A stretch of 64,000 nucleotides of DNA from Lepidodermella squamata (lineage: Eukaryota > Gastrotricha). Of the stretch, positions 23,538 to 35,148 are shown piece by piece; positions within the stretch are counted from its first letter, which is position 1, and the number at the start of each line of letters is the position of its first letter. The stretch is from NCBI GenBank assembly GCA_047495785.1, contig JBLDXI010000021.1, positions 124,001-188,000 on the forward strand, read 5' to 3'. A program made the translations under genes and the position numbers. The notes under the pieces are model-generated. The model saw only the letters and a program-made list of their open reading frames with translations. It was not told the DNA's origin and did not search any database.

Positions 23538-26500
23538 ATGATCCTCATATCGCATAAATTTCTACCCGTTGCTGCGTTGTTATTAACGCTGCTGCAGTCA
23601 GCCTTCAGCCAACACAATTTTGATCTCTCTGGCTGTGGCTGGACTAAAGGATGCCAAGTGAACCCGCCCGATTGTTTGACGTCGGGATCACCTTGTTCGC
23701 AGGTCGTAACGTGGCAAACTTCGCCCGAAGACGCGACGAAAGTTCGGTATGAAATGTACGCAAATTATCAATACGATAACAATGGAACACCCGTTACACT
23801 CGGCTGGATTGGCGCTGCTCTATCGCCAAATCCAGCTTCAGTTATGGTAAAAAATTGAATTTTTAGAAAATTCCGGAAAATTAATAATATTTTCCTAGGA
23901 AGGATCTAGTGTTCTGCTATGTCGGCCAAACAAAGCTGTTTTGGCGAAAACTAGGAAATACGGAACCGACCCGTTACCTGACCAATTTGCGACGGCTGGA
24001 TTGTCGTCTTTGAAATACTCATCAACCAGCAATGGTTTTCAGTGTGTCGTAGACCGCTCGATAAAACCGATAAGTGGCCAAGATTCCCTGGCCCTCGATC
24101 AGCCGTGGGTTGTTGCATTCGCCTTTGGACCATACGACTCAACTAACGATAAAGTCAGCAAGCACGTTCGAGCTCGCCGGGCAGAACCGCAGCCTCAAAA
24201 GCTGACCGATTATCCGAAAAAGATCCCGTTCTCAGTGACTGGCTGCGGGTCAGATAAAGGATGCATCGTCAACCCGGCTGAGTGCTTGCAAACAACACCA
24301 GATGGATCTTCGTGCTGGCAAATCGTGACCTGGCAAACTTCACCTAGTGATTCTTCGAAAGTTCGATACGAGTTTTACACGGAAGGGAAATACAATAGCT
24401 CGGGTAATATGGTCGACGTTGGATGGATTGGCTCGGCTCTCTCTCCAAATCAACCATCTGTCATGGTAAAAAAGTTTATTATTATTTTTTTATAAATTTT
24501 TTTCCCAACATTTCCATGTTAATTATTTTTATCTAATTATTTTATTTATTTATTTAGCAAGATTCGAGTGTTTTGCTCTGCATGCGAACTGGAGTTGCTC
24601 TCGCTAAGACCCGAAAATACGGCACTGATCTTTTGCCGGGAGATTTCGCTAAAACCGGCTTGACTTTGATCGAATCAGCGACCATCAACGGCGACTTCAA
24701 ATGCATTGTCGATCGTAATGTTAAACCCGCGGCTGGTCAGGATTCGCTAGCCCTCGATAAACCGTGGGTCGTTGCGTTTGCAGTCGGTCCTTACGACAGC
24801 TCGACTAGCACTGTGAATAAGCACGTCAAAGCTAAACGTGCCGCGCCTGAGACCCAGACATTGACTGACTACCCGAAGAAAACCAGCGGTATTGACGTAT
24901 CGGGTTGCGGGTCGGCGAAAGGTTGCATCCTAAACCCGGCCGATTGCGCGACTACAACGCCTGATGGCTCGAGTTGTACGCAAATCGTGGCCTGGCAGAT
25001 CTCGCCGAGTGACAACACAAAAGTTCGCTTTGAAATGTACACCGAAGGCACTTGGAATGCGTCTGGCGTTATCACGGAGCTGGGATGGATCGGATTCGCG
25101 CTTTCGCCCGATAACACTTCAGTCATGGTAACGAAGAAATCGATTTTTTTAAAATAAATTCGATAAATTGATTTTAAATAAATTGACTAATGTTTTAAAT
25201 TTTTATTAAATTTTTAAAAATTAATTAAAAATTGGAAATGTCAGGTCAAGATTAAATACATTTATTTGTATCTCAGGTGAATTCGAATGCGATGATGTGC
25301 CGGCCGACTGGAGTTGCGCTCGGCAAAACTAGAAAATACGGCGTTGATCTTCTAGCCGGTAGCTTTGCAACCGCTGGCTTGGTCGCAATTGAAAATTCAA
25401 ACAAAAACGGAGCTTTCAAATGCGTGGTCGATCGAGCTATTGAGCCGCAAGCTGGTCAGGATTCGCTGCCGTTGAATAAGCCCTGGGTGGCAGCTTTCGC
25501 ATTTGGACCCTACAATTCGACTACTAACACATTCAACAAACACGTCCGAGCCCGTCGCGCTCAACCGGAGACTCAAACGGTGACCGACTACCCGAAATCG
25601 TCTACCAGCGCTCCTCAAACTACTCAAACAACCCCGTCGAATACTGATCGGCCGAATATCGATCTAACACAGTGCGGCACGAGCAAAGGGTGTTTGAAAA
25701 GCCCTAACGGCTGCACTACGACGAAGGATTGCGAGCAAATTATCACGTGGACAGTTCCAGCAGAGGATACCTCCGTTGTCAGATTCGAGTTGTCGTCACC
25801 GAAAAATGTCAGATCTGAAATTGGTTACATGGCTTTTGCCCTTGCGAAAGATACCGCGTTTATGGTAAAAGACCGTGATTTTTTTAAGGAGGAGTTGTTT
25901 ATTATTTTTTATTTTTAAAGAGCGATGCAAGTGTGATAGTTTGCGGTGTTCAATCAAACTCTGCGGCTATGAGGGCCTATCTATCTCACAATGCGAACGG
26001 GGAAAGCACGCCATTACCCGCTAACCTTCAAACCGGCATCAGCCTCGTTAAATCGCAAGTTACTGGCTCTTACGTGTATTGCACCGTCGACCGAAAAATC
26101 AAGCCGACAAAGGAGCAAGAGGGCAAAGTTTTGCCGCTTGACGGCTTGTGGTACCCAGCGTGGGCCGTTGGACCTAACGCAGCGTCTGGTGATTTGTCAT
26201 ACCACGTAGCTAAAACGCCGTTTTCAAGCAGAATCAACTGCACGGATGCTACGTCATCGGCGTCTTCGGACTCGTCTAAAGAACTGTTGTGGAAACTTCA
26301 CGCCCTTTTCATGATGATTGGCTGGATGATATGCGCTGCCTGTAGCATTTTAACGCCTCGCTACCTGAGAACACATTGGATCTCGACCAAAATATGTTCT
26401 GCTCAAATGTGGTTTGTAGTCCACAGAGCGCTGATGGTATGACAAAATTTCCCCGATTTTTTCAGCTAATTTATCTGAATTTTTTAGATTTCTGGCGTTG

Positions 26501-27277
26501 TTGCTGTCATCATTGGCCTAGTGTTGATTTTTGTCGCTAAAGACTTCAAATTTATTTCGGTAAAATTTCGAATATTTTTTATTCCGTCCCTGTAAATTTC
26601 GGTTTCAGATGGGTCCGTCTTATCCAGGGGCGCTGCACCCAGCTTTCGGCCTAGCTGCTAGTATCATTATGTTTATTAATGTTGGTTTATTAATTCTTGA
26701 AAATTTGAAAAAATAATTCATTTAAATTTTACTATTAGCCTATCGGTGCTATATTCCGACCACATCCTGGTACCAAAAACCGGTGGATTTTCAACTGGGT
26801 TCATGGCATGACAGGCGGCATCGGGTTCATTCTAGCGGCGTGCAACATAATTTTCGGAGCTATTTACGTCAAATCATCAGCTCTTTACCCGCTGATTGCC
26901 TGGGCAGCTGCTCATGTCGTAGTAGAAATTATCTATGTTCTCCTAATGGTGTCGGCTCGCAACAGACCGCGCACAAATACCGATATGCAGCTTCATTCGC
27001 CAGGTAAAAAAAACCGGTTTTTGAGAACAATATTCAAGTTTTTTCAATTTAAATAGGATCAAGCAGTGACCAGTCATCAGATGACCATGATGTAAATGGC
27101 AAGAATAAAGCGAAGACAACCGAGGTATAGTTTTAAATTTTGCTATTATTTTATTTTAAATTTTAAATTTTCCCTTTTATTTAGTACAAGGTATCGACAG
27201 CCGTGTTTTTCATCTATTTCCTTGTTACAATAGGCCTGACGATTGCCGCCACGGTTCTGCTGTTCGTCCAAAAATAA
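23538..27277 (+). CDS. Four-DOMON cytochrome b561 protein 1
   Basis: A secretory-pathway membrane protein with an extracellular chain of DOMON domains and a C-terminal cytochrome b561 electron-transfer module, the layout of ferric-chelate-reductase-1-like proteins. The start at 23538 gives a signal peptide ending near SAFSQ. Four DOMON domains begin at about 23620, 24235, 24895 and 25660, each with the pattern C-x4-GC-x3-P-x2-C, then QxxTW, R-[YF]-E-x and a closing YH or HV. The b561 helices carry the usual histidines in KLHALFMMIGW, VVHRALM, LHPAFGL and NWVHGMTGG. The last helix ends LLFVQK at 27277. Most DOMON domains are cut by an intron right after a Met codon, so exons hold the back half of one domain and the front half of the next. 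Likely heme-based transmembrane reduction of iron or ascorbate; the substrate is inferred from the family. Confidence 0.88.
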
Positions 27278-28249
27278 TAAATTCTCATCTATAATCATTC
27301 TTAACTTGATGTCTGCCTATATGCACCAGATATGAAGCGATGAACAATCCAGCTTTTATCCTTTATTTTTTGAGTCATTTAGTTTTCCAAAATGCCGTAT
27401 ATTCACCATGCTGATTTCGAAAGACTATGCCGTTTACAATCAAAAATGAAATATGAATTGAAATAAAGATGTTGCCAGAAATTGTTTTTTTTTAACATAT
27501 CGCGGAACGGTACAATTTTGACAAGAAAAAGGTACAACTTTGTAAAAAAAAATGCCAGAAAATCACTTCAGGTGAATTCTTAGCAAATTGTATCACCGCC
27601 TAGAGGGCGATTTTAGGGTTTTCGAGGATTCGATTCTAAAAATCAGCAGTCAATAATGGAACCGAATTCGGGAAAACAAAATCGATACCCTTATTCTACA
27701 GGAGCCAATGGATTTTTAGATATTTTTCCAAAACTTGAGGCAAAGGATTGTTTCAGAATTGAACGATGCGTCTTACCCAGAATTTTACACTGAATTTAAT
27801 GGCTATTTATTTAGAATTATATCGGTCAATTATGGCATCCTTAAAGCTCCGAAAAGAAGTTTTAGGGACATTAAAAATTCCAAAATTTCGTTCCGCTAAA
27901 GCAAATTAGGTTCCGCCCGCGATACATTTGGTTCTGGTAAAAGGAGGACCCTTTTCAAAATCGATGATACTTCAAACCACGTAAATGGAAACTTATCGGT
28001 GCGTGGCAAACGATTTTTGGTCAATTTGCGTACCATTTCAGCTTATCTCAATGGGTTAAATCTGATAAGGAAGCCAAAATAATTACTATTACGCTTATGG
28101 GCGGTATTCACCTACTTCACTGGTCTTGTGTGGATGCTAATCTTCAGCTTTAAATAAGTCAAAACCACTTGGTTCAAATTTTGCACCGAGCAAAGTCCAC
28201 TCTGTATAAATATTTTACTTCAAGTAATTTCGATAATTTTTCGATCCGG
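27278..28249. other. Gap between DOMON genes 1 and 2
   Basis: These 972 bp include AATAAA at 27462-27467, 185 bp after the stop of DOMON gene 1, and the upstream region of gene 2. No coding potential is seen. Confidence 0.45.
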
Positions 28250-31200
28250 ATGCGAGAATTTTCACTTCTGCCAGTAATTCTGGCATGTTGCCAGCTCGTA
28301 TCTGGCCAAAGTGGCTTCGATTTGTCTACATGCGGAACTTCTAAGGGGTGCCTTCTGAACCCTATAGACTGCATGATTCGAACCCTAGATGGTTCTAGCT
28401 GCCGGCAAGTTGTCACCTGGCAACAATCCCCAGCTGGTGCAGATAAGGTCCGATTTGAAATGTTCAGCAATATCGTTTGGTTCGGAGCAAATGGAAACCT
28501 CGACATTTTTTGGATCGGATTTGCCTTATCTGACAACCCTAATTCCGTTATGGTAATCCTTTATTAGCTGCGTTTTCCTTATTTTTCGGTTATTTTTCTC
28601 AGATAAATTCCAGTGGCCTATTTTGCATGAAAGATGTTGACACCGGGGTACTTTCAGCGAAACTAGGCAAAATAGCTTCGCGGCCTAAGAAAAACGTAAC
28701 TTTACTCGAGGGTGAGTTAGCAACAGAAGGCTTGACGTCAATATCCACTGAATCATTGAGCTACGGTTTCAAATGCGTGGTTGATCGAGCTGTTAAGCCC
28801 AGTCCAGCTCAAAACGGCTTATCCTACCCTCTAGACGAGCCATGGACGCTAGCCTTCGCTGCCGGTCCTATCTCGACATACTCCAAGGCAATGCAGCAAC
28901 ACTTTTTCCGGCGTAAACTAGACGCGGGCCTTGTGACATTGACCGAAAAAGGCGACTACGCCAAATCAGCTGTACCCTATGTACCTGGCCAAATCGATTT
29001 GAGTGGCTGCGGTAAATCGAAGGGGTGTATTAGGAACCCTCCGGATTGCAGCCCGTCGGATAAATGTACCCAGGTTATCACGTGGGAACCAACGCCGATA
29101 ACTAGCAATCTACGCCCGAGTGAGATTCGGTTTGAAATGATGACATCAACTACCCAGTTTTACGAACCATCGAACCCGACTAATGCCGTCTCGAAATCAT
29201 TGGAATTTATCGCGCTTGGTCTGGCTAAGGCGCCTGGAAGTTATATGTTAGACGCCAGTGTTATTGTCTGCGGTCTTAGCGATACAGCCCCCTCGCCAAG
29301 AGCTTATCTTTCCTACAACAGCCAGGGTTCGAGTAAATCACTAGCCGAAGATGAGTACAAAGACATTCTGAAACTTGTTAGGAGTGATGTTGTAGGCTCT
29401 AAACTGTTATGCATCGTCGATCGTTTGATTGATAATAAGACTGAAAGCGATGAAATTCGGCGAGATGCGACGAGCCCGATCTTCTCCCTCGACCAGCCGT
29501 TGTACCAGGCTTGGGCAGCGGGGCCTAATGAGAACGGTTTCGCGTCATACCACGACAGGTCTGTCCAACCCTTCGCGACCCCAGTCACCCTGACCGATCC
29601 AATCGGGGGCATTCCTACAACCCCGAAACCAAGTGATAAGCTGGATTTGTCGCAATGCGATCAAGCTAAGGGATGTCTTCGCTATCCTGATAGCTGCCAG
29701 TCAGCTGCTGATTGCCAGCAAGTCGTAACTTGGCGGCAGTCTCCTTCAGATCAAGATGCAGTTCGATTCGAAATGATGACCTCTGCCACTTACGTTTCCG
29801 GCAGCTCTGTCAAACCATTAGAATACGTTGCGTTTGGTCTGTCCCGCACCAATCAATTTATGATAGCGGCCAGTGTGATGGTTTGTGGTCTTAACGAGGC
29901 TGGAACTAGTCTAACCACCTACTTTTCATTCAATTCTGACTACAGCAGCACGCCGCTACCTAAAGATCAAAATCAAGTAGGGCTTACTTTGATCGAGAGT
30001 GAATTGAACGGCGGGTCTTTGCTGTGCGTTGTCGATAGAAAAATCCAGTCATCGAACGTTGAAGTATTCCCTCTTGATGAATTATTGACCCCTGCAATTG
30101 CTGTTGGTTCGAACAAGAACGGCTACCTGTCCTATCACGATAGAAAGAATAGTTTCCAAACTAAAATAAACTGCAGCGAACCCTTCTCAGGCGAGATAAA
30201 GCCGGCTACTACAACGCAACCTACCTCAACTTCATTCCCTAACATCGATTTAACGAAATGCGGTAGGGAGAAGGGATGCCTTAAAAACCCAGAGGATTGT
30301 ACTGATAGCAAAACCTGTAAACAAATGATAACTTGGACAATTTCACCCGATGATTCATCATCGGTTCGTTTCGAAATTTCAACACCTAGACGTTACGCTT
30401 CGGACAACAACATCGAATATGTCGCGCTTGCTTTGGCCGAAGGGAGGAACACTTTTATGACTAACGCGAGTGTCTTGGTTTGCGGATTGAGTCCTGGCGG
30501 TAGTTCACTTAGGGCCTATTTGTCTCATAATGAGAAAACAACTAGCACGCCCCTTCCTACCGCGATTTACCAGACTGGAGTGACCATGATTAGGGCAGAC
30601 GTTACGAGTTCCTATATTCTATGTGTCATCGATCGCAAGATTCGCTCGACAACCCCTGGTCATGCTGGTAAAGTTTTCCCGTTAGATGAACTTTGGTACC
30701 CAGCCTGGGCTGTTGGTTCAAACAACGCGAATGGTTACCTGACATATCACTCTTCAAAACAGCCGTATAATTCGCCGATAAATTGTACGGATGTCACATC
30801 AACGGCTGCTCCATCTTCAGATAAGGCCCTGATGCAGAAACTTCATGGCGTTTTTATGATGCTGGGTTGGATGGTTTGCGTATCGTGCAGCATCTTAACG
30901 CCGCGGTACTTGCGCCAACATTGGAATTCGAAAATCATCTGCGGGGTCGAACTTTGGTTTGCGGTTCATCGAGCGCTAATGGTATTCCTTTAAATCTTTC
31001 TTAAAAAAAAATCCCAAAAATTTATAATTCGCTTAGATTGGAGGGATCGTTCTCGTTATAGTCGGATTCGCTCTCATTTTGGCCGTAAACGACTACGTCA
31101 TAATCGGGGTATGTTTATAGGCTTTGTGGATTGGCTTCAATTAAATTCGAATTTTCAGATTGGTTCCGTTTATCCTGATGCTTTACATCCAATTTTCGGT

Positions 31201-31826
31201 CTGGCATCAATTGTTATCCTATTCCTAAATGTAAGAGATTTTGTAATGAAGGAAATTTCTTAATTTTTCCAATTTTTTCCAGCCCATCGGAGCCGTTTTC
31301 CGTTGTAACCCGGGCGATAAGTACCGTTGGCTATTTAATTGGGGCCACGGAATGCTTGGTGGTATCGGTTTCATCCTCGCTGCTCTCAATATGATATTCG
31401 GAGGCATAATTCTTGAACGAGCCGGATCTCAAGCGGTGTACCCGATCATTGCCTGGGCTGGAATTCACATTGTGGTAGAAATTATCTACGTCATTCTTGC
31501 TTTTTGCTGCCGTAATAAGAAGCCGAGCGTACAGGAAGATATTCAAATGAGATCGTCGCAAGGTATGAAATACAAAATTTGACCTAATTATTTTAATAAT
31601 TATTATTTATTCTCAAGGCTCCTTGCCGGAAAATTTCTATTACACACCTGAAGCACCGCCTGTTTCGAAAAATGTGATTTTTCTGATTTAATATTTTTTG
31701 TTTGTCAATTGAATGGCTCTTTTGCATATACAGATGATTGCATCCACGGCTGTTTTCATCATTTATTTCATGACCAGCGTGGCCCTGGCAACCGCCGCCT
31801 CACTCTTGCTGTTTGCTGAAATTTGA
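28250..31826 (+). CDS. Four-DOMON cytochrome b561 protein 2
   Basis: A paralog of protein 1. I choose the ATG at 28250 because it gives a proper signal peptide (MREFSLLPVILACCQLVSG); the open frame extends upstream to another ATG. Four DOMON domains begin at about 28315, 28990, 29635 and 30240. A single exon of about 2.4 kb (28603-30980) codes the back of domain 1 and all of domains 2-4, so the introns seen at the matching points of protein 1 are absent. The b561 part has KLHGVFMMLGW, AVHRALM, LHPIFGL and NWGHGMLGG. It ends LLLFAEI at 31826, with AATAAA at 31930-31935. Same predicted role as protein 1. Confidence 0.88.
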
Positions 31827-32589
31827 AATAAGTGGCGAAAAAATACGCGCATTCAAAACAAAACAGCTTGTCATCGATTTCAATTTCCTTTGAAAAATAT
31901 TGTGTTTATCCTAAAATATTCGGCGTCTCAATAAAAAATATTCCCTTATATATAATATTATAAAATAATTTATGCGCATATTTTTGCTTTTAACTTTTGC
32001 GCTCACCCTGAAAGTTCGGAATAAATTTTCGCACCAAAAAGGTTGTACCTAATGCTATCATTATAATATTGTTATTAATTCATGCCTTTCAGCAAGCGGT
32101 TTCGCCGCTAATAAGCGATAGATTTTTTGTTTATTCAAACTGCGGAACAGCGCAGAGTGTTTAGGATAATGTGCGAATAATTTTTCAATGAACAGTTTAC
32201 ATGTTTTTGTTGCAAATTTGAGAAGAGCTCCCGTGGCGGTGTAATTAAACTGGCCCAGTGCGAATGAATTATTTGTTCAATGAAAGCAAGTAGTAGCAAA
32301 TTTCGTCGTACCCGCGCGCGCGTCACCTGGCGTCGCGCTCTTTGTGTTTGGCCAAGACGCGTGCAATAATACAAAAACAAGGCAGTGAGAGAGCACTCGG
32401 TGGCATGTTAGCGTTACGGTACTGAGCATATGCCGCTCGTCCACGCCGGCTAGTCTTCAAGACACCACATGTCGCCGCCAATTTAACTCTTTTCATAAAA
32501 GAAACAGGGGCAAGAAATAATGCGAGCACATTTTTCTCCACCAGAATTTCCTGAATTTTTCAAATTAAATCTTTTTCTTCCATAGGAGG
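31827..32589. other. Gap between DOMON genes 2 and 3
   Basis: These 763 bp contain the poly(A) signal of gene 2 (31930-31935) and a GCGCGCG-rich patch near 32310. An acceptor-like site ends at 32585, just before the start of gene 3. No other feature is supported. Confidence 0.45.
32571..32585 (+). other. 3' splice acceptor just before DOMON gene 3
   Basis: The tract tttttcttccatag ends 4 nt before the ATG at 32590. It could serve a spliced leader or a 5' UTR intron; no donor can be assigned with confidence. Confidence 0.4.
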
Positions 32590-35053
32590 ATGGTTAGGAT
32601 CGTTTTCACTGCCCTGACAGTAGCTATTTCCTTCAGCTGCTGTTTTGGCTTTGATTTACTATCAATTAACACCGACGAATGCCACTCGTCAAAAGGCTGC
32701 CTCGTTCAACCTGATGGCTGCTTGGAGACTAAAACTTGCAATCTCATCTTCTCATGGACTAAATCGCCAGAAAATGACTCGTACATCCGATTCGAAATGT
32801 CCGCCCATTCGAAATTTCCAACAGCCGGAGGAAATCGGAAGCCAGTTCGCTATGTCGCCTTTGGACTTGGCGTTGACGGAAAGCACTTCATGGTATATTA
32901 CCCATTTTTTTAATTTTTTGAAATTTTTTGAAATTTTTTAGAGCAATTCAAGCGTGACGGTCTGTTCGTTCGACCTGAATAACCCTGAACCGAAAGCGTT
33001 TTTACTCCATCTCCCCGATCAAAGCAAGACATCAGAAGGCGTTAAGTTAATCAAAGGGGTCAATAAGGACAATCACATGCATTGCGTCATCGATCGCCTC
33101 ATCGAGTCATCGAATCCAACCAAATTTTTCCCTCTTGACGCCAATTGGTACCCGGCCTGGGCCGTTGGTGACCACATCGAGGGTGAAATGAAGTATCACG
33201 GCGAGACAAAGTACGGTTTCCGGGCTGCGGTAAATTTCAGCGACTATTCAAGCGGAAAGCAGTTGAAGGTATTCAACTCTGGCATCAGTTTGCCGCATGT
33301 GAAAGATGGGGCTAAAATCAATTTCGATGGCTGCCTTAATAAAAATCGATGCATTCGCCACCCGGAGGATTGCACGTCGACCGATGATTGCGAACAAGCG
33401 ATTTTGTGGTCTGTATCACCCGATGATTCTAAATCGATTCGCTTCGAATTTTATTCGGCCCGATCTCACAAGTCTAAACATCATGAAGGCGATCAAGTGG
33501 AATATTTAGCTCTCGGCCTTTCTGGCGATAAACATTTCATGGTATGAAAATTTCTAAAATTATCGAATCGATATCATGCTATTTTTCTATAGACGAATGC
33601 CAGTGTTTTGGTCTGTGGCCTGGCTAAGAATGGGACTTCCGCCGATGTTTACTTCAGCCATAACGAGCACAAATATAGCCAGCCTTTGTCTGAAAATTTG
33701 CGAAAAGTCGGATTGAAATTGATCCGGAGTGAAGTTAATTCCGACTCTTTTCATTGCGTTGTCGATCGGAAAATTACGCCAACTGATGATCAAGCTGGGC
33801 TGGTTTTCCCGTTCGATCAAACTTGGCATCCAGCTTACGCTTTTGGTCCGAATGACGGCGACGGTAACTAAATCAAATTTTCAAGAAACGTGTTTGATAT
33901 AATTTCAAAAATATATAGGGCTTTTAACACGTCACTACCGAGCTCATGGCTTCAAACATTGCGACATCGATTTTACAGCTGATGAAGCTCCTTATTGCGG
34001 CAAGAAGACACTTTTTCAGAAACACGTCGCATGGAAACTTCACGGTAAAAATTTCGGCATCCTAATGAATATAAACTGATCATTTGAAATTTTTCAGGAA
34101 TTTTTATGATGATCGGCTGGCTGGTTTGCATTGCCTGTGCTCTATTTACCCCGAGGTACCACCGCAATCACTGGTCCAAAACGGTTTTCGGCGTCGAGCT
34201 GTGGTTTTTGGTTCATCGCGCATTGATGGTTGGTTCATGAAATGTCTAAGCCCGCGGATATTTATATTTTCAAACCTCTAGATCATCGGTATCCTGTTCA
34301 TTATCGCCGGGTTTTTGTTCATTTTAGCCGCTAACGATTTCCTAATTGTCACGGTGAGTTTTCGCGAATTTTCAGGATTTTATTTAATATTATTTTTAAT
34401 TTTAGCCTAGTGGCAAGTTTCCCGAGGTTATTCACCCTTATTTGGGCCTGGTTGCTTTGTCGTTGCTTTTCGCCAATGTAAGTTTTATATTAATTTCAGC
34501 CGAAATTCAAGATTTATCGTGACTTTTTCAGCCGATTGTTGCTGTGTTCAGATGTAGTCCCGGGCATAGGTACCGAGCGATTTTCACTCGAATTCACGGC
34601 CTCATCGGCGGCAGCGCGTTTTCTCTCGGCGCCGTGACTCTGGCTATCGGGGCTTTTATGGTTCAGTCACTTGCCTTCTACCCCGTTGTTGCCTGTCTAG
34701 TGCTTTACTTTGTCGTCGAACTCGCGTTTTACATGAAAATAATCAAGGGCCAAAATTCGGCTCCAAAACCACCGGCTACAATGTACGGCACTACCGAAGA
34801 GCCGCTACCGGCTGAGGTCAGCAGGTCATCTACAATCGAACACGGCAGCAGTTTCAGCTCAACAGCTTCAGTCCTTAGCAACCGAACTCAATCATCTGCA
34901 ATCGTCGATCAATCATCGGTAAAATTTTCGATAAACAATTATCGCAAATTTATCGATTTTTTCCAGGTCAAAATGGCAAGCGGTCTTTTCGTATTTTACG
35001 TTGTCTGCTCATCTCTGTTGGTCGCTATCGCATCAATTTTGTTATTCGCGTGA
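32590..35053 (+). CDS. Two-DOMON cytochrome b561 protein 3
   Basis: A shorter paralog with a signal peptide (MVRIVFTALTVAISFSCCFG) and two DOMON domains (from about 32660 and 33320). The first lacks the second half of the GC motif context seen in the others but keeps CHSSKGC. The second reads CLNKNRCIRHPEDC. The b561 histidines appear in KLHGIFMMIGW, LVHRALM, IHPYLGL and RIHGLIGG. A Ser/Thr-rich cytoplasmic segment precedes the last helix, which ends AIASILLFA at 35053. The start codon lies 4 nt after a strong 3' splice acceptor (tttttcttccatag), so the 5' UTR is either trans-spliced or holds an intron. It converges on gene L with 95 bp between stops. Confidence 0.87.
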
Positions 35054-35076
35054 ACAAATCCCGTTGTTTATTAAAA

Positions 35077-35107
35077 AATAAAATTACGAAAAAAAACAAT
35101 ATTTATT
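35077..35107. terminator. Facing poly(A) signals of DOMON gene 3 and gene L
   Basis: AATAAA on + at 35077-35082 serves DOMON gene 3. AATAAA on - at 35102-35107 (tttatt on +) serves gene L. They lie 20 bp apart between convergent stops at 35053 and 35149, so the two transcripts probably overlap at their 3' ends. Confidence 0.6.
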
Positions 35108-35148
35108 TTTCACAACAGAATTGCATGAGATCACAGCAGAAATGATTA

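Noticed and set aside
23231-23557. 108-codon open frame before DOMON gene 1
   Set aside because: It overlaps the true start at 23538 in another frame and sits in TA-rich promoter-like sequence.
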